This document shows positions 1-11,428 of a stretch of DNA of 64,000 nucleotides, piece after piece. How positions within the stretch are numbered: position 1 is the stretch's first letter; each line of letters starts with the position of its first letter. The stretch comes from Coriolopsis trogii (Eukaryota; Basidiomycota; Agaricomycetes; Polyporales; Polyporaceae), in NCBI GenBank assembly GCA_020543525.1, contig JAHYIO010000031.1:2790001-2854000 (forward strand), read 5' to 3'. The notes under the pieces were generated by a model. It saw only the letters and a program-made list of their open reading frames with translations. It was not told the origin of the DNA and ran no database searches. The position numbers were made by a program, and so were the translations under genes.

Positions 1-1
1 C

Positions 2-823
2 GTCCAGGGCATCAACGACTTGGCGACGCCATTCTTTCAAGTATTTCTCTCCGCATACATCGGTGAAGCTCCTTCGTTTTTTGGGCCATGCTGGTTCTAT
101 TCTCATAAATTAGTACAGACTCGGACCCTGAAGAGTTCGATACTGGCATTCTCCCCGAAAGCGTGCGAACAGCAGTCGAAGCGGATACCTTCTGGTGTCT
201 CTCGCGGCTGCTAGATGGCATTCAGGACAACTACATCGCCGGCCAGCCGGGGATTCACAGAAGCGTCAAGCGTATGGCGGAGCTTGTCGCTCGAATAGAC
301 GGTGCGTACCCTACCTGCATGACATGGCCCACGAGCCACGTGCTGAACAGCTCCTCCTCACAGCACCGCTTTCAGCCCACCTGGAGGCGGAGAATGTCGA
401 ATTTATGCAGTTTGCCTTCCGGTGGATGAACTGCCTGCTAATGCGGGAGATCAGCGTGCAGAACACGATTCGGATGTGGGATACATATCTCGTGCGTACT
501 TGCTATTTTTGCTCTATCTCATTACTGAGGTCTGTGCAGGCGGAGGGTCCGGACGCATTCTCGCAGTTCCATCTCTATGTATGCTCGGCCTTCCTCGTGC
601 GGTGGAGTAAGAAGCTGCAGGACATGGACTTCCAGGTGAGCCGATCCCCGAAGCGTATCTAGACGTGGCGTCACGATAACTGCGAACGTGGCAGGGCATC
701 ATAATGTACCTCCAGTCGTTGCCGACACAAGGTTGGGCCGACCATGAGATTGAGATGCTGCTCAGCGAGGCATTCGTACATTACTCAACGTGGCACAACG
801 CGCAGAGCCACTTCGGGAAGTGA
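2..823 (+). CDS. GYP1: Rab GTPase-activating protein, GYP1/TBC1D22 type (3' part)
   Basis: Only the C-terminal part of a TBC-domain Rab GAP is in the window; the 5' end lies to the left. The first codons read VQGINDLATPFFQVFLS, the glutamine-finger segment (YxQ finger) of the TBC domain. Predicted exons are 2-62, 119-301, 364-491, 540-635 and 695-823. They join in frame to give EFMQFAFRWMNCLLMRE and the C-terminal IIMYLQSLPTQGW, typical of GYP1/TBC1D22 proteins, and end at TGA 821-823. GYP1-family proteins stimulate GTP hydrolysis by Ypt/Rab proteins, mainly at the Golgi. The catalytic arginine finger would lie upstream of the window. The gene converges on the NUP2-like gene, with about 250 bp between stop codons. 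Confidence 0.88.
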
Positions 824-1075
824 TCGTCGACGCAATGTCTTAGTACTACCACTTTGGGCGTATCTGTAATCCTCATGGGAGGAAGGCGAACGCTTATGGG
901 GGCAAGGAAAGTATGAATCGTGCAAGATACTGGTACTCAATTGCATATGATCGCGGCATACGGGCATCGTCATAACGTATTGTCCGTAGTAGAACACAAG
1001 CACATGCCATAATGAGAGATCACACAGTAGTGTTGGAAGGGAGAGGCTCGCAGCCACCATCGAGTATCCACGATC

Positions 1076-3358
1076 TCACTCCGTCTTACCCTTCACAAAC
1101 TCGATCTCGCGGTCAAGGGCCGCCTTGAGATCGTTCGCCTGGTCGGCAGTCTTCACTCGTATCCGGTACGGAGTCGATACACCCGCCTCGTGGCCCATGA
1201 ACGACACCGCCTTGTCCGACACGGTCGTGTTCATGCCCGAGTGGATCAAGAAGTTCTGTGCACACCGTCGCGCAAGTGATCAGCCACGTCCATCCTATGC
1301 AGCAAACAAGCAAACGGCACATACAATCGTGATCTTGCCCGTTCCGCTATTGCGCAACAGCACCCTCCGCGCGCCCGTCTCCTTGTGCTTCTTGAGCCTG
1401 AGCACGCCGACTCCGAGATCGCCCCACTGTGCCTTGCCCTCCTTGTCCTTCGTCATCTTATATACCTTGCTCCGGATCTCGTGCACAGTCACCTCGTCCT
1501 CCTCGCCCTCGCCCTCCTGGTCGTGCACCGACGACGAGGCGAGGAGCGGTGGAGGCGGCTGATCGCCTGCCTCACCGGGCGCTGGGGTGCCCTCCCCAGA
1601 GGACGGGCCCGCCTTCGACTCGCTCTCGCCAGCGCTCGCTCCGCTATCGCCAAACACGGATGCCGAGGCAGACGCAGACGCAGGCTTGAGAGGCGCGAAT
1701 GAGAAAGGGAGCGACTTGACGGGCCCGTCCTTGCCACCGTCGGCGTCTGGAGTCTTTGGCGGACTGCCGAACCCGAACCCGACAGGGTTCCCGATACTGC
1801 CCGCCTTGGACCCGAACACACTGCCTGCGGCGGGTGTGCCAAAGAAGGAGGGCTTGCCTGGGGAGGCAGAGCCGAAGGAGAATGGTTTGCTATCCTTGTC
1901 CTTCTCGGGCGTCGTGTTCGTCGTGGTCCCTGATGTCGAGGAGGTGCCACTGAAAGGGTTAAAGGACGAGGAGCCGCTGGTGCCAAAGAACGAGACAGGG
2001 GCAGGCTTGTCGGCTTCTTTGTCTTTGCCTGCGTCTTTGTCCTTGGTAGTATCCTTTGGAGCAGTACTCGCACCAAAGGTTGAGCCGCCGAAGAGCGACG
2101 GTGAGGAGTTTGACGATGAACCAAAGAGGGACGTGGATGGAGCCGATGAGCCGGAGCCAAAGAGGGAGGGTGCGGAAGTGGAGGGTGTGACGGAGGATTT
2201 GCCGAACGAGAAGGCATTTGAGCTTGTAGAGGATGGTGCGCCGAAAGAGAAAGCAGACGTTGGGGCAGTCGTGCTCGTGTTCGAGCTCGAGGATGAACCG
2301 AATGTGAAGGGAGACTTGGACGCCTCTGAGGAAGTTTCTGACGTCGCCGGTTTTGGAGGCGCAAAACTGAACGGGCTTCCTAGTGTCGAAGCGCTGCTGG
2401 AGTCAACTTTCGGCACGAAACCACCGGGAGGAGTCGTAGAGGAGGTCGTGGACGCCAGAGGTTTGAAACCCGCGAACCCGCTGGGAGCCGCCGGCATAGC
2501 AAATGACGGAGCCGACGCGGGCTTGGATGCCTCCGGAGCTGTCGTCGTAGACGAACTGGCGGAGGCGTTTGGGGTTGTTTTTGGCTTCTCATCAAGACCA
2601 GACTTCACGGAGATACGCAGAGCTTTATACCGCTCCAAGAGATCCGCAACGTCCACGAATGGATCGGATTCGATTGCTTTTGAAACTGCGGATAGGAAAG
2701 AGGCGTTGAGACCACGAAGAGCTTTGTAATACTCTACCTCGCTCTGGTCTGGATCTGCAGCTGAAGCCTTGGGTTCATCCGGTGCAGAGGAAGACGAGAC
2801 AATAGAAGCAAATGCTTTCGTCGCCGCGGATGCTGATGAAGCAATAGACGGTCCCTCAGACAGCAGGGATGGCTGAGCTGACGTTGAGCTGGTGCCGGAT
2901 GATGAAAAGAATGAGGGAGCAGGTAGGGGTCCAAGGCTAAAACCGCCGGAGAATTGATGTCCTGCGAAGACCCTGGACTTGCTTGCAGCTGTTGACTTCT
3001 ACGGGTGTGAGGGTCGGCTAGCGCGTAGTGCGTGATGAGAATACTCACTTCGGAGGTGGACGTACTTGACGGTGGCGGAACACTGGACGCGCCTGCAGCC
3101 AGTGAACGCCTCGGAAGGCCTCGTATCCTACACCAACCACAGCGTGAGCCCTCATAAATGTACTCCAACTAAAGGTTACACACTCTCGTTTCGCAAGGAC
3201 AGTCTCGCTCGCTTTCTTGAACCCTGAACCCGGACTCTGGGTAGATGGTCAGAACTGCATCACGTCGGATGGTTAGGTGAACGCACCTCGACGTCTGCCT
3301 CATCATCCCCGTCGTCTTCTTGGTCCTTGACTAGCTGTTTCTCTGCTGCCCTCTTCAT
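1076..3358 (-). CDS. NUP2: Nucleoporin NUP2/NUP50-like with FG repeats and C-terminal RanBP1 domain
   Basis: Five exons (3358-3287, 3236-3184, 3127-3049, 2998-1325, 1255-1076) give about 685 aa. The start MKRAAEKQLVKDQEDD and the following SGSGFKKASETVLAKR match the importin-alpha-binding N-terminus of Nup2/Nup50 proteins. The middle (about residues 240-550) is Ser/Thr/Pro-rich with dispersed FG motifs: FSFG, LFGS, FFGT, VFGS and GFGFG. The last ~100 residues are a Ran-binding domain: VTVHEIRSKVYKM, then RVLLRNSGTGKITI, then, after the last intron, NFLIHSGMN. Such proteins sit on the nuclear basket and help release cargo from importin-alpha. Its promoter is shared head to head with the SPT23/MGA2-like gene. 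A long open frame on the opposite strand (1587-2729) is a composition shadow. Confidence 0.9.
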
Positions 3359-3823
3359 GATCAGAGCGTGTCTGTGGTTGTAAGTCGGAAGATCGAGTGG
3401 TGTCGGACTCGAAGGTCAACTCGCATGCACGCGTCTCGTCCATGTCCACCGAGCACGTGCTCGAGCCACAAAGGCGCTGGTGTCTGAGTTTGAATCCTTT
3501 CAGCGTAACGGCGAGCGTCTGTTCCCTCTACCGGGTGCGAAGACCGATTCGGATGGTCCCTCCTCCTCTAAACCTACAACCCATCGTCTCTTGTTTTGTA
3601 GACGGTCAGCGTACGACATCTGCTTACAGAAGACCGGAGCGAGTCCGACGTGGTCAGTGTGCTGAGTTACTGCGCTGGGGTGAGCACAGCGCCCGATTTG
3701 GAAGTGATTGAAACGCGAGATTACGTCAGCCGAGTCGTGGACCTTAGGGGCCGGGGCCGTGAGCGCGGTTGTGCACCAACACTCACCTTCCGTCTTCTTT
3801 CGTTGCTGCGCTCGACTGCCCCA
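3359..3823. promoter_or_regulatory. Divergent intergenic region between NUP2-like and SPT23/MGA2-like genes
   Basis: About 465 bp separate the two start codons, so this must hold both promoters and 5' UTRs. I see no convincing TATA box, repeat or further gene. A non-coding first exon of the rightward gene cannot be excluded. Confidence 0.5.
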
Positions 3824-6800
3824 ATGTCGTCCTCGTCGACGACCGCGTGCTCGAGGTCACCCTCGCCTACTCCCACTACTCCGGAGGCCTCTGATATTGT
3901 GGAGCCTATCATGAACCAGGAGGCTCTTTCCGCCTGGTGCAAATCGCTCTCGCATGCCGACTTCCTCATTAACGGCGAAATCCAGTTCGGAAACCATGCA
4001 CGGAAGCCTGACGAGAGGCCCACTTTGAACTTGGAGGATTTGCTGCAGGACCACGTATACGAAGAGTGAGTCATGCACTTTCGCATCCGGGACGGTCGTA
4101 TTCATTGCATTCAGTGCTACCCCCGCCGCTCTCGACGTGCCACCGGAGTCCATGTTCTGCCCCGTTACCAGTCCCTCTTCTCCCAACTCGACTGCCTCCA
4201 TCGGCATGAATGGTACGCGTTCCTCCATCGCAAGCATAAAGCCTATACCACCGCCTCCTCAAGTTCGCAAAGATCCACCTGCATTGCAGCGTGTGGTCTT
4301 TCCTGACAAGGAGACTTGTTCCAAGTATGTCCCACCTGCATTTGCTCGGCATTGCATAGCTGCTTATCGTTGGCGAAGTCTCCCTATCATATTCCCAGGT
4401 CTGCCGGACAGCGGCACGAAGTCGAGAGTTGAGACGCAGATTAGGCTCACTGTCGACTTGGCTCATGCGAGTTCTTCTTCCGGAGAGCCACTCAAATATG
4501 ACAAAGTTGGCAGTTGGAAATGGCTCAGACTACCAAAGGGTACGACGACGAAGCGGAGAACGCGCAAGGAGGGCAAAGTCGGTAAGTGAGACGGCATCTT
4601 ACACGCTTCTTCCCTCATCAGATCCCCGTAGACGCACCCAGCGAAGAGTCACTCTATCTCACTGCGGAGATTACGTGCGCGACACCTCCACATACACGTG
4701 TAACCGTCTGTTCAAGCTGTCAGACGCGCGAAGTAGGTTGTCCTTCGTCACTTAATACGTAGTCTGTTCACACTCGTATCTAGGCGAAGAGGGTCGCGCG
4801 GAAGATTGCTGCACGCGTCAGGCCCGCGCGCTCCGACTCAGACTCGCAAGAAGAGCCGCGCATCATTCCCGGGAAGGGGAGGCACGAAGACACTTCAAAC
4901 ATCCTACAATTCAATTGTCCGGAAGTGCTCGACTTTTCCTCAGGATCTGTCATTCTTCCTCTCCGCATCACTTGCTACTGCCGGCATCATCGCGAGAAGG
5001 TAGGGTTTAATATCCACTTCACGATGCTTGACCATACCGGCCGCATCGTCGGAACCGGAATCACGAAGCCTATCATGATTACCGACGACCACAAGAGCAC
5101 TGGCGTGAATGCGAAAGGCTCTTCCGAGTTCGGTTCCAAGCTGGACTGGACCGTCGCTGGCACAGACACCCAGGAGGACGCACCTAAGCGGAAGAAAGCT
5201 GCAAACGGGTCTGAACGGTCAAAGAAACGTGCCAAGCCTTACGACACCAACGGTCGGGTCTCGAAGCTGCATCGACAGAGCAGCAGCGGAAGTCTTCAGT
5301 CTCCGTCTGAGATACCGTCGACTTTTGGAACCCGTGCTTCGTCTCCGCTCCAACAGAATTTGCCACCCTCACTCCAGATCGTCACGTCTGTCGCATCGCC
5401 TACCCCTTCCTTCACCTATAGTGACAAACCTCCTTCCTCTGCTTCCATCGCCTCCACTGATGTGATCGACAGTGCGGCATCGACCGCCGTGGCTAGTCCG
5501 CTTATGTCTGCGTTCGACTCTAACACATCTATCGCTGACTTCATCAACTCCAACTTCAATGTCGATGTTCCCATGCCTGACTGCTCCGACTTGGGATCAC
5601 CGGGTGTCTCGTATCATCATCACTCTAGCCCCGCATTCATACCACAGCCTCAACAGCCGATGTCCCTTTCGTCGACGGTAATTGAACCGATGGATCTTGC
5701 CGTCCCTATGCCCGCACCACCTCCGGCCCCAGTGCCGTTCATGCTCTTCAAGCACGACCCTCCACCTCCAATCTCTCTTCCTCCTCCACGTATCCATCGT
5801 CTCATTCCTGCCTCAGGGCCTACTTTCGGTGGTATCGAGGTCACAGTTCTTGGCGCGAACTTCCACCCCTCTATGCAACTGAACTGCGTTTTCGGCGGCA
5901 CCCCATCTACCTCGACACAACGCTGGAGCGACAATACCCTAGTTTGCATCCTTCCTCCTAGTGTGACTGCCGGGTCAGTGCACGTGTGGTTTGACGGTAT
6001 GCCAAAGGAAGACGACGGGACTCCCCCATGCCTGTTCACTTACACTGACGAGACAGACAGAGCATTGTAAGCGCACCAGCTTATCACACTGGATAGCTCT
6101 ATCTAATCGATGATTTCTAGGATGGAACTTGCACTGCAGGTTGTTGGTCTGAAGATGACGGGAAAGATTGAGGACGCTAGAAACATTGCTATGCGTATCG
6201 TGGGTAACACCGGTGGTCCCGAGCCTGACGGTAGTACGCACGGTGGCGGCGCAATGCAGCTTTCCACGCATTTGCTCCTTGGACGTGCTGGTGACAGCGG
6301 AGACTTCGAGAAGATACTCCTTGACTTCTTGACTATCCTCGACGTCCCCGTCGGCAGGCCCTCCTTATCGCAGGAGTCCTTCATTTCGAAGTCGACTTCC
6401 TCCGGTCAGACACTCTTGCATCTGGCAACTCTTGCCGGGTTCCCATCATTGGTCAGATTCCTACTCGCCCAGGGCATCGACATCGACGCCCGAGACCAGA
6501 ATGGATGCACTGCCCTATTCTTGGCTGCCCTCACGAACTCCATCGAGTGCGCGCGAGCGCTCGTCGACGCCGGCGCTGCGTTCGACGTCGTGAACGCTGC
6601 TGGCAAGACGCCTGCGGAAGTCGGTCCGGCCGGCTTCTTCGACTTCATACCCTCTGACAGCGACCGCTCGTCTGTGGGCGACGATCAAGACGAGGATGAG
6701 GGCGCGTGGGGTGACGTCGACGAGGAGTCGGATTACGAGGTCGAGGCCCGGCCAACCAGAAGACGCGGTGGCCGCAGGATCACCCTTCGTCGGAACGCAA

Positions 6801-7820
6801 AGCACTCTTTGCCCACAGCTTCTACCCCTGCCCCAGCAGAAGCTCCTTTGACCCCAGCTGGAGATCATCAGCTCCCGTCGACGTCGGCGGAGAAGAAAGC
6901 CGTAGAAGCCGGGTTTGCCGCAGCTGACGAGAAGCAGGCTGCGGCCACGTTCACGGAGACGTTGTACCGGACGCTCGCTCAGCTGCAACATCCCCAGGGC
7001 ATGATCGCGAACATCCCCAACCTTCCGCTTTTGCAGATGCCCAATCTCCCGGGGATGCCTGCGTGGGGCGGCCTCCCGCTCATTCCGGCAGTGTTCCCCG
7101 TTTTGGTGCCGATCCAGCAGCTTTGGGGCGAGCGGCGCGGCCGTACGGACGATAAGGGTGGAGCGGCAGAGCCTAATGGGCAGCAAGCTAGATTGGGAAT
7201 TCCCTCTGCGCAGGACTGGAAGGCGTTCTGGGAGAAGTGGATGCTGCAGCTGCAAGCGGCGCGAGGTGCAGAGGATAGTCCTCCGCCGGCGTACACACCA
7301 AGGAGTGTAGACGACCCCGTGTCATTCAACCCGGATGCGAAGGAGGCTCTGCCTGCTGCTGCCGAGTCCGCCTCTAAATCTACCGAGCCTCAAGTAGAGA
7401 TTGCGCCCGACGTCGATGCCGATCAGGCGCAACGAGCGGGCGCTGAGAGATCCGCACCCAGACAAGTTGGATACGCCGACGCGGCTGTGCCGGATGAAGA
7501 GGTGCAACTGTACGGCTATAGGCCGACGCACAAGCCCGCGAGGCGGGCGCAGAAGAAGCGTACGTCGTCCACTGTGTCGTTTCAGTGACTGCGTGCGTGT
7601 GTGGCTGACTTTACCTATCGATGATAGACGACCGGATGTTGGTTCTGTTCTGGATTCCCATCCTCATGAGTACGTGCCGTCTTTCTCATCAAGTCTAGTC
7701 CTTGGCTAAACGACCTTCGTGTTTGCAGTCAGCTTCGCCTGGGCCTTCCTGCATGCCATCCGTATCGCCCTTCACGCGACCAAGGTTGTGGTGTCCCTGA
7801 AAGTCGGCCTTCAGGCGTGA
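3824..7820 (+). CDS. MGA2: SPT23/MGA2-like transcription factor: IPT/TIG domain, ankyrin repeats, C-terminal membrane anchor
   Basis: Eight exons (3824-4065, 4115-4324, 4412-4581, 4632-4732, 4784-6066, 6121-7559, 7628-7669, 7729-7820) give about 1192 aa. The N-terminal half has the family block SRVETQIRLTVDLA and a CSSCQTREAKR motif. An IPT/TIG fold (IHRLIPASGPTFGGIEVTVLG) spans about residues 574-664. Two ankyrin repeats (GQTLLHLATLAGFPSLVRFL and the next) lie near 760-835. An acidic and proline-rich region follows. The last two short exons add a hydrophobic tail, MLVLFWIPILMISFAWAFL. In yeast, Spt23 and Mga2 are ER-anchored dormant factors released by ubiquitin-dependent processing to induce OLE1 in response to membrane lipid saturation and low oxygen; the same role is inferred here. 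If the intron at 7560-7627 is kept, translation ends at 7586-7588 and the anchor is lost. The intron 4325-4411 is also a multiple of three without a stop. Confidence 0.87.
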
Positions 7821-8114
7821 ACAAGGCATTTGGAGCAGTCGCTCAGTGCATCAATGTATGATAGGACTTCGGTATTTGGATTCGTACGTAGGATCGTCTA
7901 ACATCTATAACACCCGGACACGAACGTTCCGCTGGCGCTCACTCTCTTTTCCAAGATTTGGTTTATGCTTCCCGGCCGATAATGTTCTTTCACTATTTAG
8001 GTCTACGCTCGTTTCTCCGCTGTTTCCATAGATTCGCGTGTACTAGACGTATGTGTCTCCCGGTAATACCATATGCAGCCTTATTGCTTACGAACAGCTT
8101 GGTTCCACCTTAAG

Positions 8115-8335
8115 CCTCAAGGTTGTCTGGATCCAAATGCTGGGCATCAGCTTCGTGACGTCCAGCTTGAACCCGAACGACGGCCAGGGGTCGCTCCGCC
8201 CTGAGTGGCCGCAATACACGATCGAGGAATTGGTCCTTATGCCGCTCGCGAGCGGCAACATGACCGCCATACCTTCAGGAAGACCAGATCGTATTCATCG
8301 ACTCCGCCAATACCCTGTTCCCGCAGCAATTACAT
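8115..8335 (+). pseudogene. Relic of a type-B carboxylesterase/lipase C-terminus
   Basis: In the 730 bp between two genes, one frame reads ISFVTSSLNPNDGQG, then WPQYTIEEL, then LASGNMTAIP. Near 8277 the similarity moves to another frame, LQEDQIVFIDSANTLFP. These blocks resemble the C-terminal end of fungal carboxylesterase type-B proteins (WISFVTSLDPN, WPxYT, GNMTxIPDxFR, QIxFIN). No catalytic-domain exon or start codon is visible upstream, so this looks like a frameshifted leftover. The rest of 7821-8554 shows nothing recognisable. Confidence 0.45.
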
Positions 8336-8554
8336 ATGCGGGGGATTCATATGTACCCCTGCAAACACGTTTTACAGTGGAGTCACTTTAGCATGCCGAA
8401 TCCACTCTCTTCCCGACCGCTACCACCGCCCCCAAAGCCCCCGACGTTCGTTACGCTCTATTACGTTGGGATTGCCACCCGTCAAGCCCGTACCACTTTT
8501 CCTGTCTCTTCAGAATTTGCATGATATATTGAGGAACATATTTACCCCTACGTG

Positions 8555-10150
8555 TCAGCCACAAGCGGTTCCGTCTGTCTGGATGCCAACCAGCCCTTTG
8601 ATCTTCCACATCCTGTGCAACGCAGACATCTAGTGGGAGTCAACATCAGTTTCCTCGCAAGCGACGGAGGACGTACGAGCTCTGCGAACCCTTCTTCGCG
8701 CACTACCTCGGCCACGAGCTTCTCGAGGTCTTCTCTGGGTAGCTCGTACAAGCCCGCACTGTCCCGCAAAGTCGCAGCAATGTCTCGCTTCAGCTCGTGA
8801 CCCGTGTTCGCACTCGGCGCACTTGCAGGAGGGTCCGCGGGGATGTTCGTGTCCGACAGGGTCACGTCGGTCGTCCGGCTCAGTGCAGAGGACGTCGGAG
8901 TCTGGGAAGGTTGAGAGCTGCGTGGTAGACTTGCCTGGGGCGGGACAGGCGGCGGGGGCATCAAGACAGGAGAGTCGGGCAGCGGACGCGAGGATACAGG
9001 GGGAGAGGATGCAGGGAGGGAGGAACTTGGTAGGGACGTCTCTACATCGCTGGAGCTTCCGTACGCAGAGACCCGAGGACGAGAGTTGGTCTGAGAGTGA
9101 GCAAGGGCAGGTTGAGGCAGGGGTTCGGAGATCTCGGAGACAGACGAAGACACAGCCGAAGGGTCGGACGAAGAATGCTGGGCGACAGCAGAGGACACGG
9201 TGACTGCGGACGAAGGCCGAGACGAGTTGGGATCCACAGACGCCTCAGGTATTCCAGGATCACCCGCACGCGAGTGGAGAGCTACGTTGAAATCTCGTGA
9301 AGACGGAGTCCACGCAGGTATGCCATCAAAAGAGAATGGCGGTAGGGTAGTGTTGGTCCTGCTCAAAGTAGCGAGCGGGGAAGTTGTTTCGTCTGTAGTT
9401 ATGGTAGAAGCCGTCGGTCGCAAAACCGGTATGCGAGGAGCAGGCATGGATATATGTGCCGTTGACTGTGACTGCGATGCTGGAGGACGGCTCTGGGACT
9501 GAGTCTGTGCTTGTACGGGGCGCGGAATGCGAGCGGGAGGACCGGCGTTGGCCTTGCACGGTATGATGAAGCGGATGGAGTCGACAAACGCAGCGGCAGC
9601 AGCCTCAGTCTGAAAGGTGACTTGGAACCTTCTATATTGCTGGAAGTTCAAATGAAAAGGTCAGCGTTCTCAATTACATGCAGCGAACTTGCTCTCACTG
9701 GGGGCTGTCCTGGCCCTGTGACGCGAGGGTGCTGATAGCGAAGCCCTACCACAGCGGCTTGATAGACAGCTTTGATAGGCATGCCTTGGGGTGCTTGGAA
9801 AGATTGTATGGTAGAGTAAGCGACAAGGTCAAGATCTTCCTGCGTAGTCAACCCTCCTTGTCAGTCTCGGCTGGGATAGTGCGCATTCCTAGACGTACGA
9901 AGGTTACATCTCGTTGGTCCATGTCCATGGAGTTCCCTACCGCGCCGAACGTCCAGATTATCCTCAATCGATACGACTCTAGGCGACCTTCAGGAGACTT
10001 CTTTGTATCCAGAGTGAGGTGTATGACTGGATTGGCAAAATGTTGCCATTCAAGCTCTGGTTGGGTAGAGGCAGTGTTGGTCGAGTGACTATATGCTCTT
10101 GAATACTTCGCCAATTCATACGTAGTTGTTGTAGTCGTCGACAAAGACAT
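8555..10150 (-). CDS. REC114: REC114-like meiotic recombination protein
   Basis: Four exons (10150-9908, 9839-9699, 9639-8677, 8629-8555) join in phase to 473 aa. The N-terminal ~150 residues look like the Rec114/Rec7 PH-like domain: YELAKYSRAY, ESYRLRIIWTFG, DLDLVAYSTIQ and RRFQVTFQTEAAAAAFVDSI. A long Ser/Pro-rich linker follows. The tail ELPREDLEKLVAEVVREEGF then, across the last intron, ALHRMWKIKGLVGIQ fits the short C-terminal helix by which Rec114 binds Mei4. That the small last exon restores this motif in frame supports the model. Rec114 with Mei4 and Mer2 forms assemblies on meiotic chromosome axes that recruit Spo11 for double-strand breaks. The identification rests on weak but ordered motifs. 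Confidence 0.68.
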
Positions 10151-10349
10151 GAGTCAGGGTGCTGGTCAGCAGTGGATGGAGCAATGATCGGAGAGTGCAG
10201 TCAAGGTGATGAATGCTTCAAGGCAAGAGTCTGAAGCTCGGTGCTGTGACTGAGCCTGCAATACGTCATACACGTGATCGTTTCGGGTCGAATAGCATAA
10301 CGAGGTGGTATACAAGGTGATCTACTCTGATGGCACATTTTGGATGTCG

Positions 10350-11428
10350 TTAGGTACTCTGTGTGGAAGGTACCTGGTCCGCTATCCATTGTCCCAGAGT
10401 CTCTGGGTTCCTCGTTTGTATGTATACGATGCCCGGTCCGGTGAACCTAGATTAGAGCAATGGCATGAGCGTGGTGACTATCGAGGGAATCTCAAACATA
10501 CCGGCAGACTAGACCCTCATCTGTGTGCATACTTCCAATAAGCCCACCACCATCGATGCGCTCCACTTTGTATTGCGCCGTCCAGGCGACGAGATGACCG
10601 TTGTCGACTGTATAGCAAAGGGAACGTCAGGGACATCGCAAAGAAGGCGATTGGTCATGCGTACCGATCCATTGCTCTCCGGGCTGCAGTGTCCGGGACA
10701 TGATTGCGCCCAAGGACTGCACCCACATCACGCCGGTGCCATTGACGTGATAGACGAACAGGCCTTCGCCAGAAACTGCGACAGCAGCATCAGTATTGAC
10801 ATCAAAAAGTCGATGATGCACGGAACGCAGACGCACATAGCGCTTTCCCGAAGCCCTGGCTCTTCGTTGTGCGCGTCACACCACCGGTGCAGGCGAGGAA
10901 GGCATCCTTGCCTACAGACCAGTTCGTACGCCCGTCGCAGTGGATGGGTACGATATCGCCCCACGTCTCGGGCGCGAGAAGTACTTCGCCTGGGCCAGTG
11001 AAGATAGATTCGGACATCTGCGCGAGAAGAACGCAATATGAGCGATCGCAGCCAGTGTGATAGATGACGGACGAGAGAAGACCCACCTCGCCGCCCGTGA
11101 AGAGCTTCTTCATGCTGAACTTGAGCTTACCCTTGAGCTTCACGGTGGCGTCCATCGCCACCATGCTGCCCGGCTTCGCCTTGACCTCGTAGCCCGGCTG
11201 CAGGCGGAGGTAGAGCATGCTGTTGCTATCGCGATGGTCTACACGAAATTGTGCACCCTCAACCTGTCCCGTCGTCGCAACAGTCGAAGCACCGGCCGAC
11301 TGAGCAGGGGCATGTTGGGGGGCGGGAGATGCCTGATGCGGACGGGGAGGGATTCCAGGATATGAAGGTTGCTGGTGCTGAGCGGCACCGGGGTAGCCAG
11401 GTTGCGGGTAGGAAGGTGTATAAGACAT
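10350..11428 (-). CDS. AIM24-family (DUF124) protein
   Basis: Five exons (11428-11087, 11017-10837, 10775-10665, 10607-10502, 10446-10350) give 278 aa. After a Pro/Gln/Tyr-rich N-terminus (YPQPGYPGAAQHQQPSYPG) comes the AIM24 beta-rich fold: FRVDHRDSNSMLYLRLQPG, KAKPGSMVAMDATVKLKGK, FTGPGEVLLAPETWGDI, FSGEGLFVYHVNGTG, VDNGHLVAWTAQYKVERI, and finally FTGPGIVYIQTRNPETLGQW. Yeast Aim24 is a mitochondrial inner-membrane protein needed for MICOS stability, but many fungal family members, like this one, lack a clear presequence. An in-frame ATG at 11539-11537 would add 37 residues that look like 5' UTR, so the start MSYTPSYP at 11428 was preferred. Biochemical function of the family is unclear. Confidence 0.82.

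Noticed and set aside
1587..2729. 380-aa open frame on the plus strand
   Set aside because: It lies entirely antisense to the FG-repeat exon of the NUP2-like gene and reflects its composition; it has no recognisable domain.
6515..7255. 246-aa minus-strand frame
   Set aside because: Antisense to the ankyrin and acidic region of the SPT23/MGA2-like gene.
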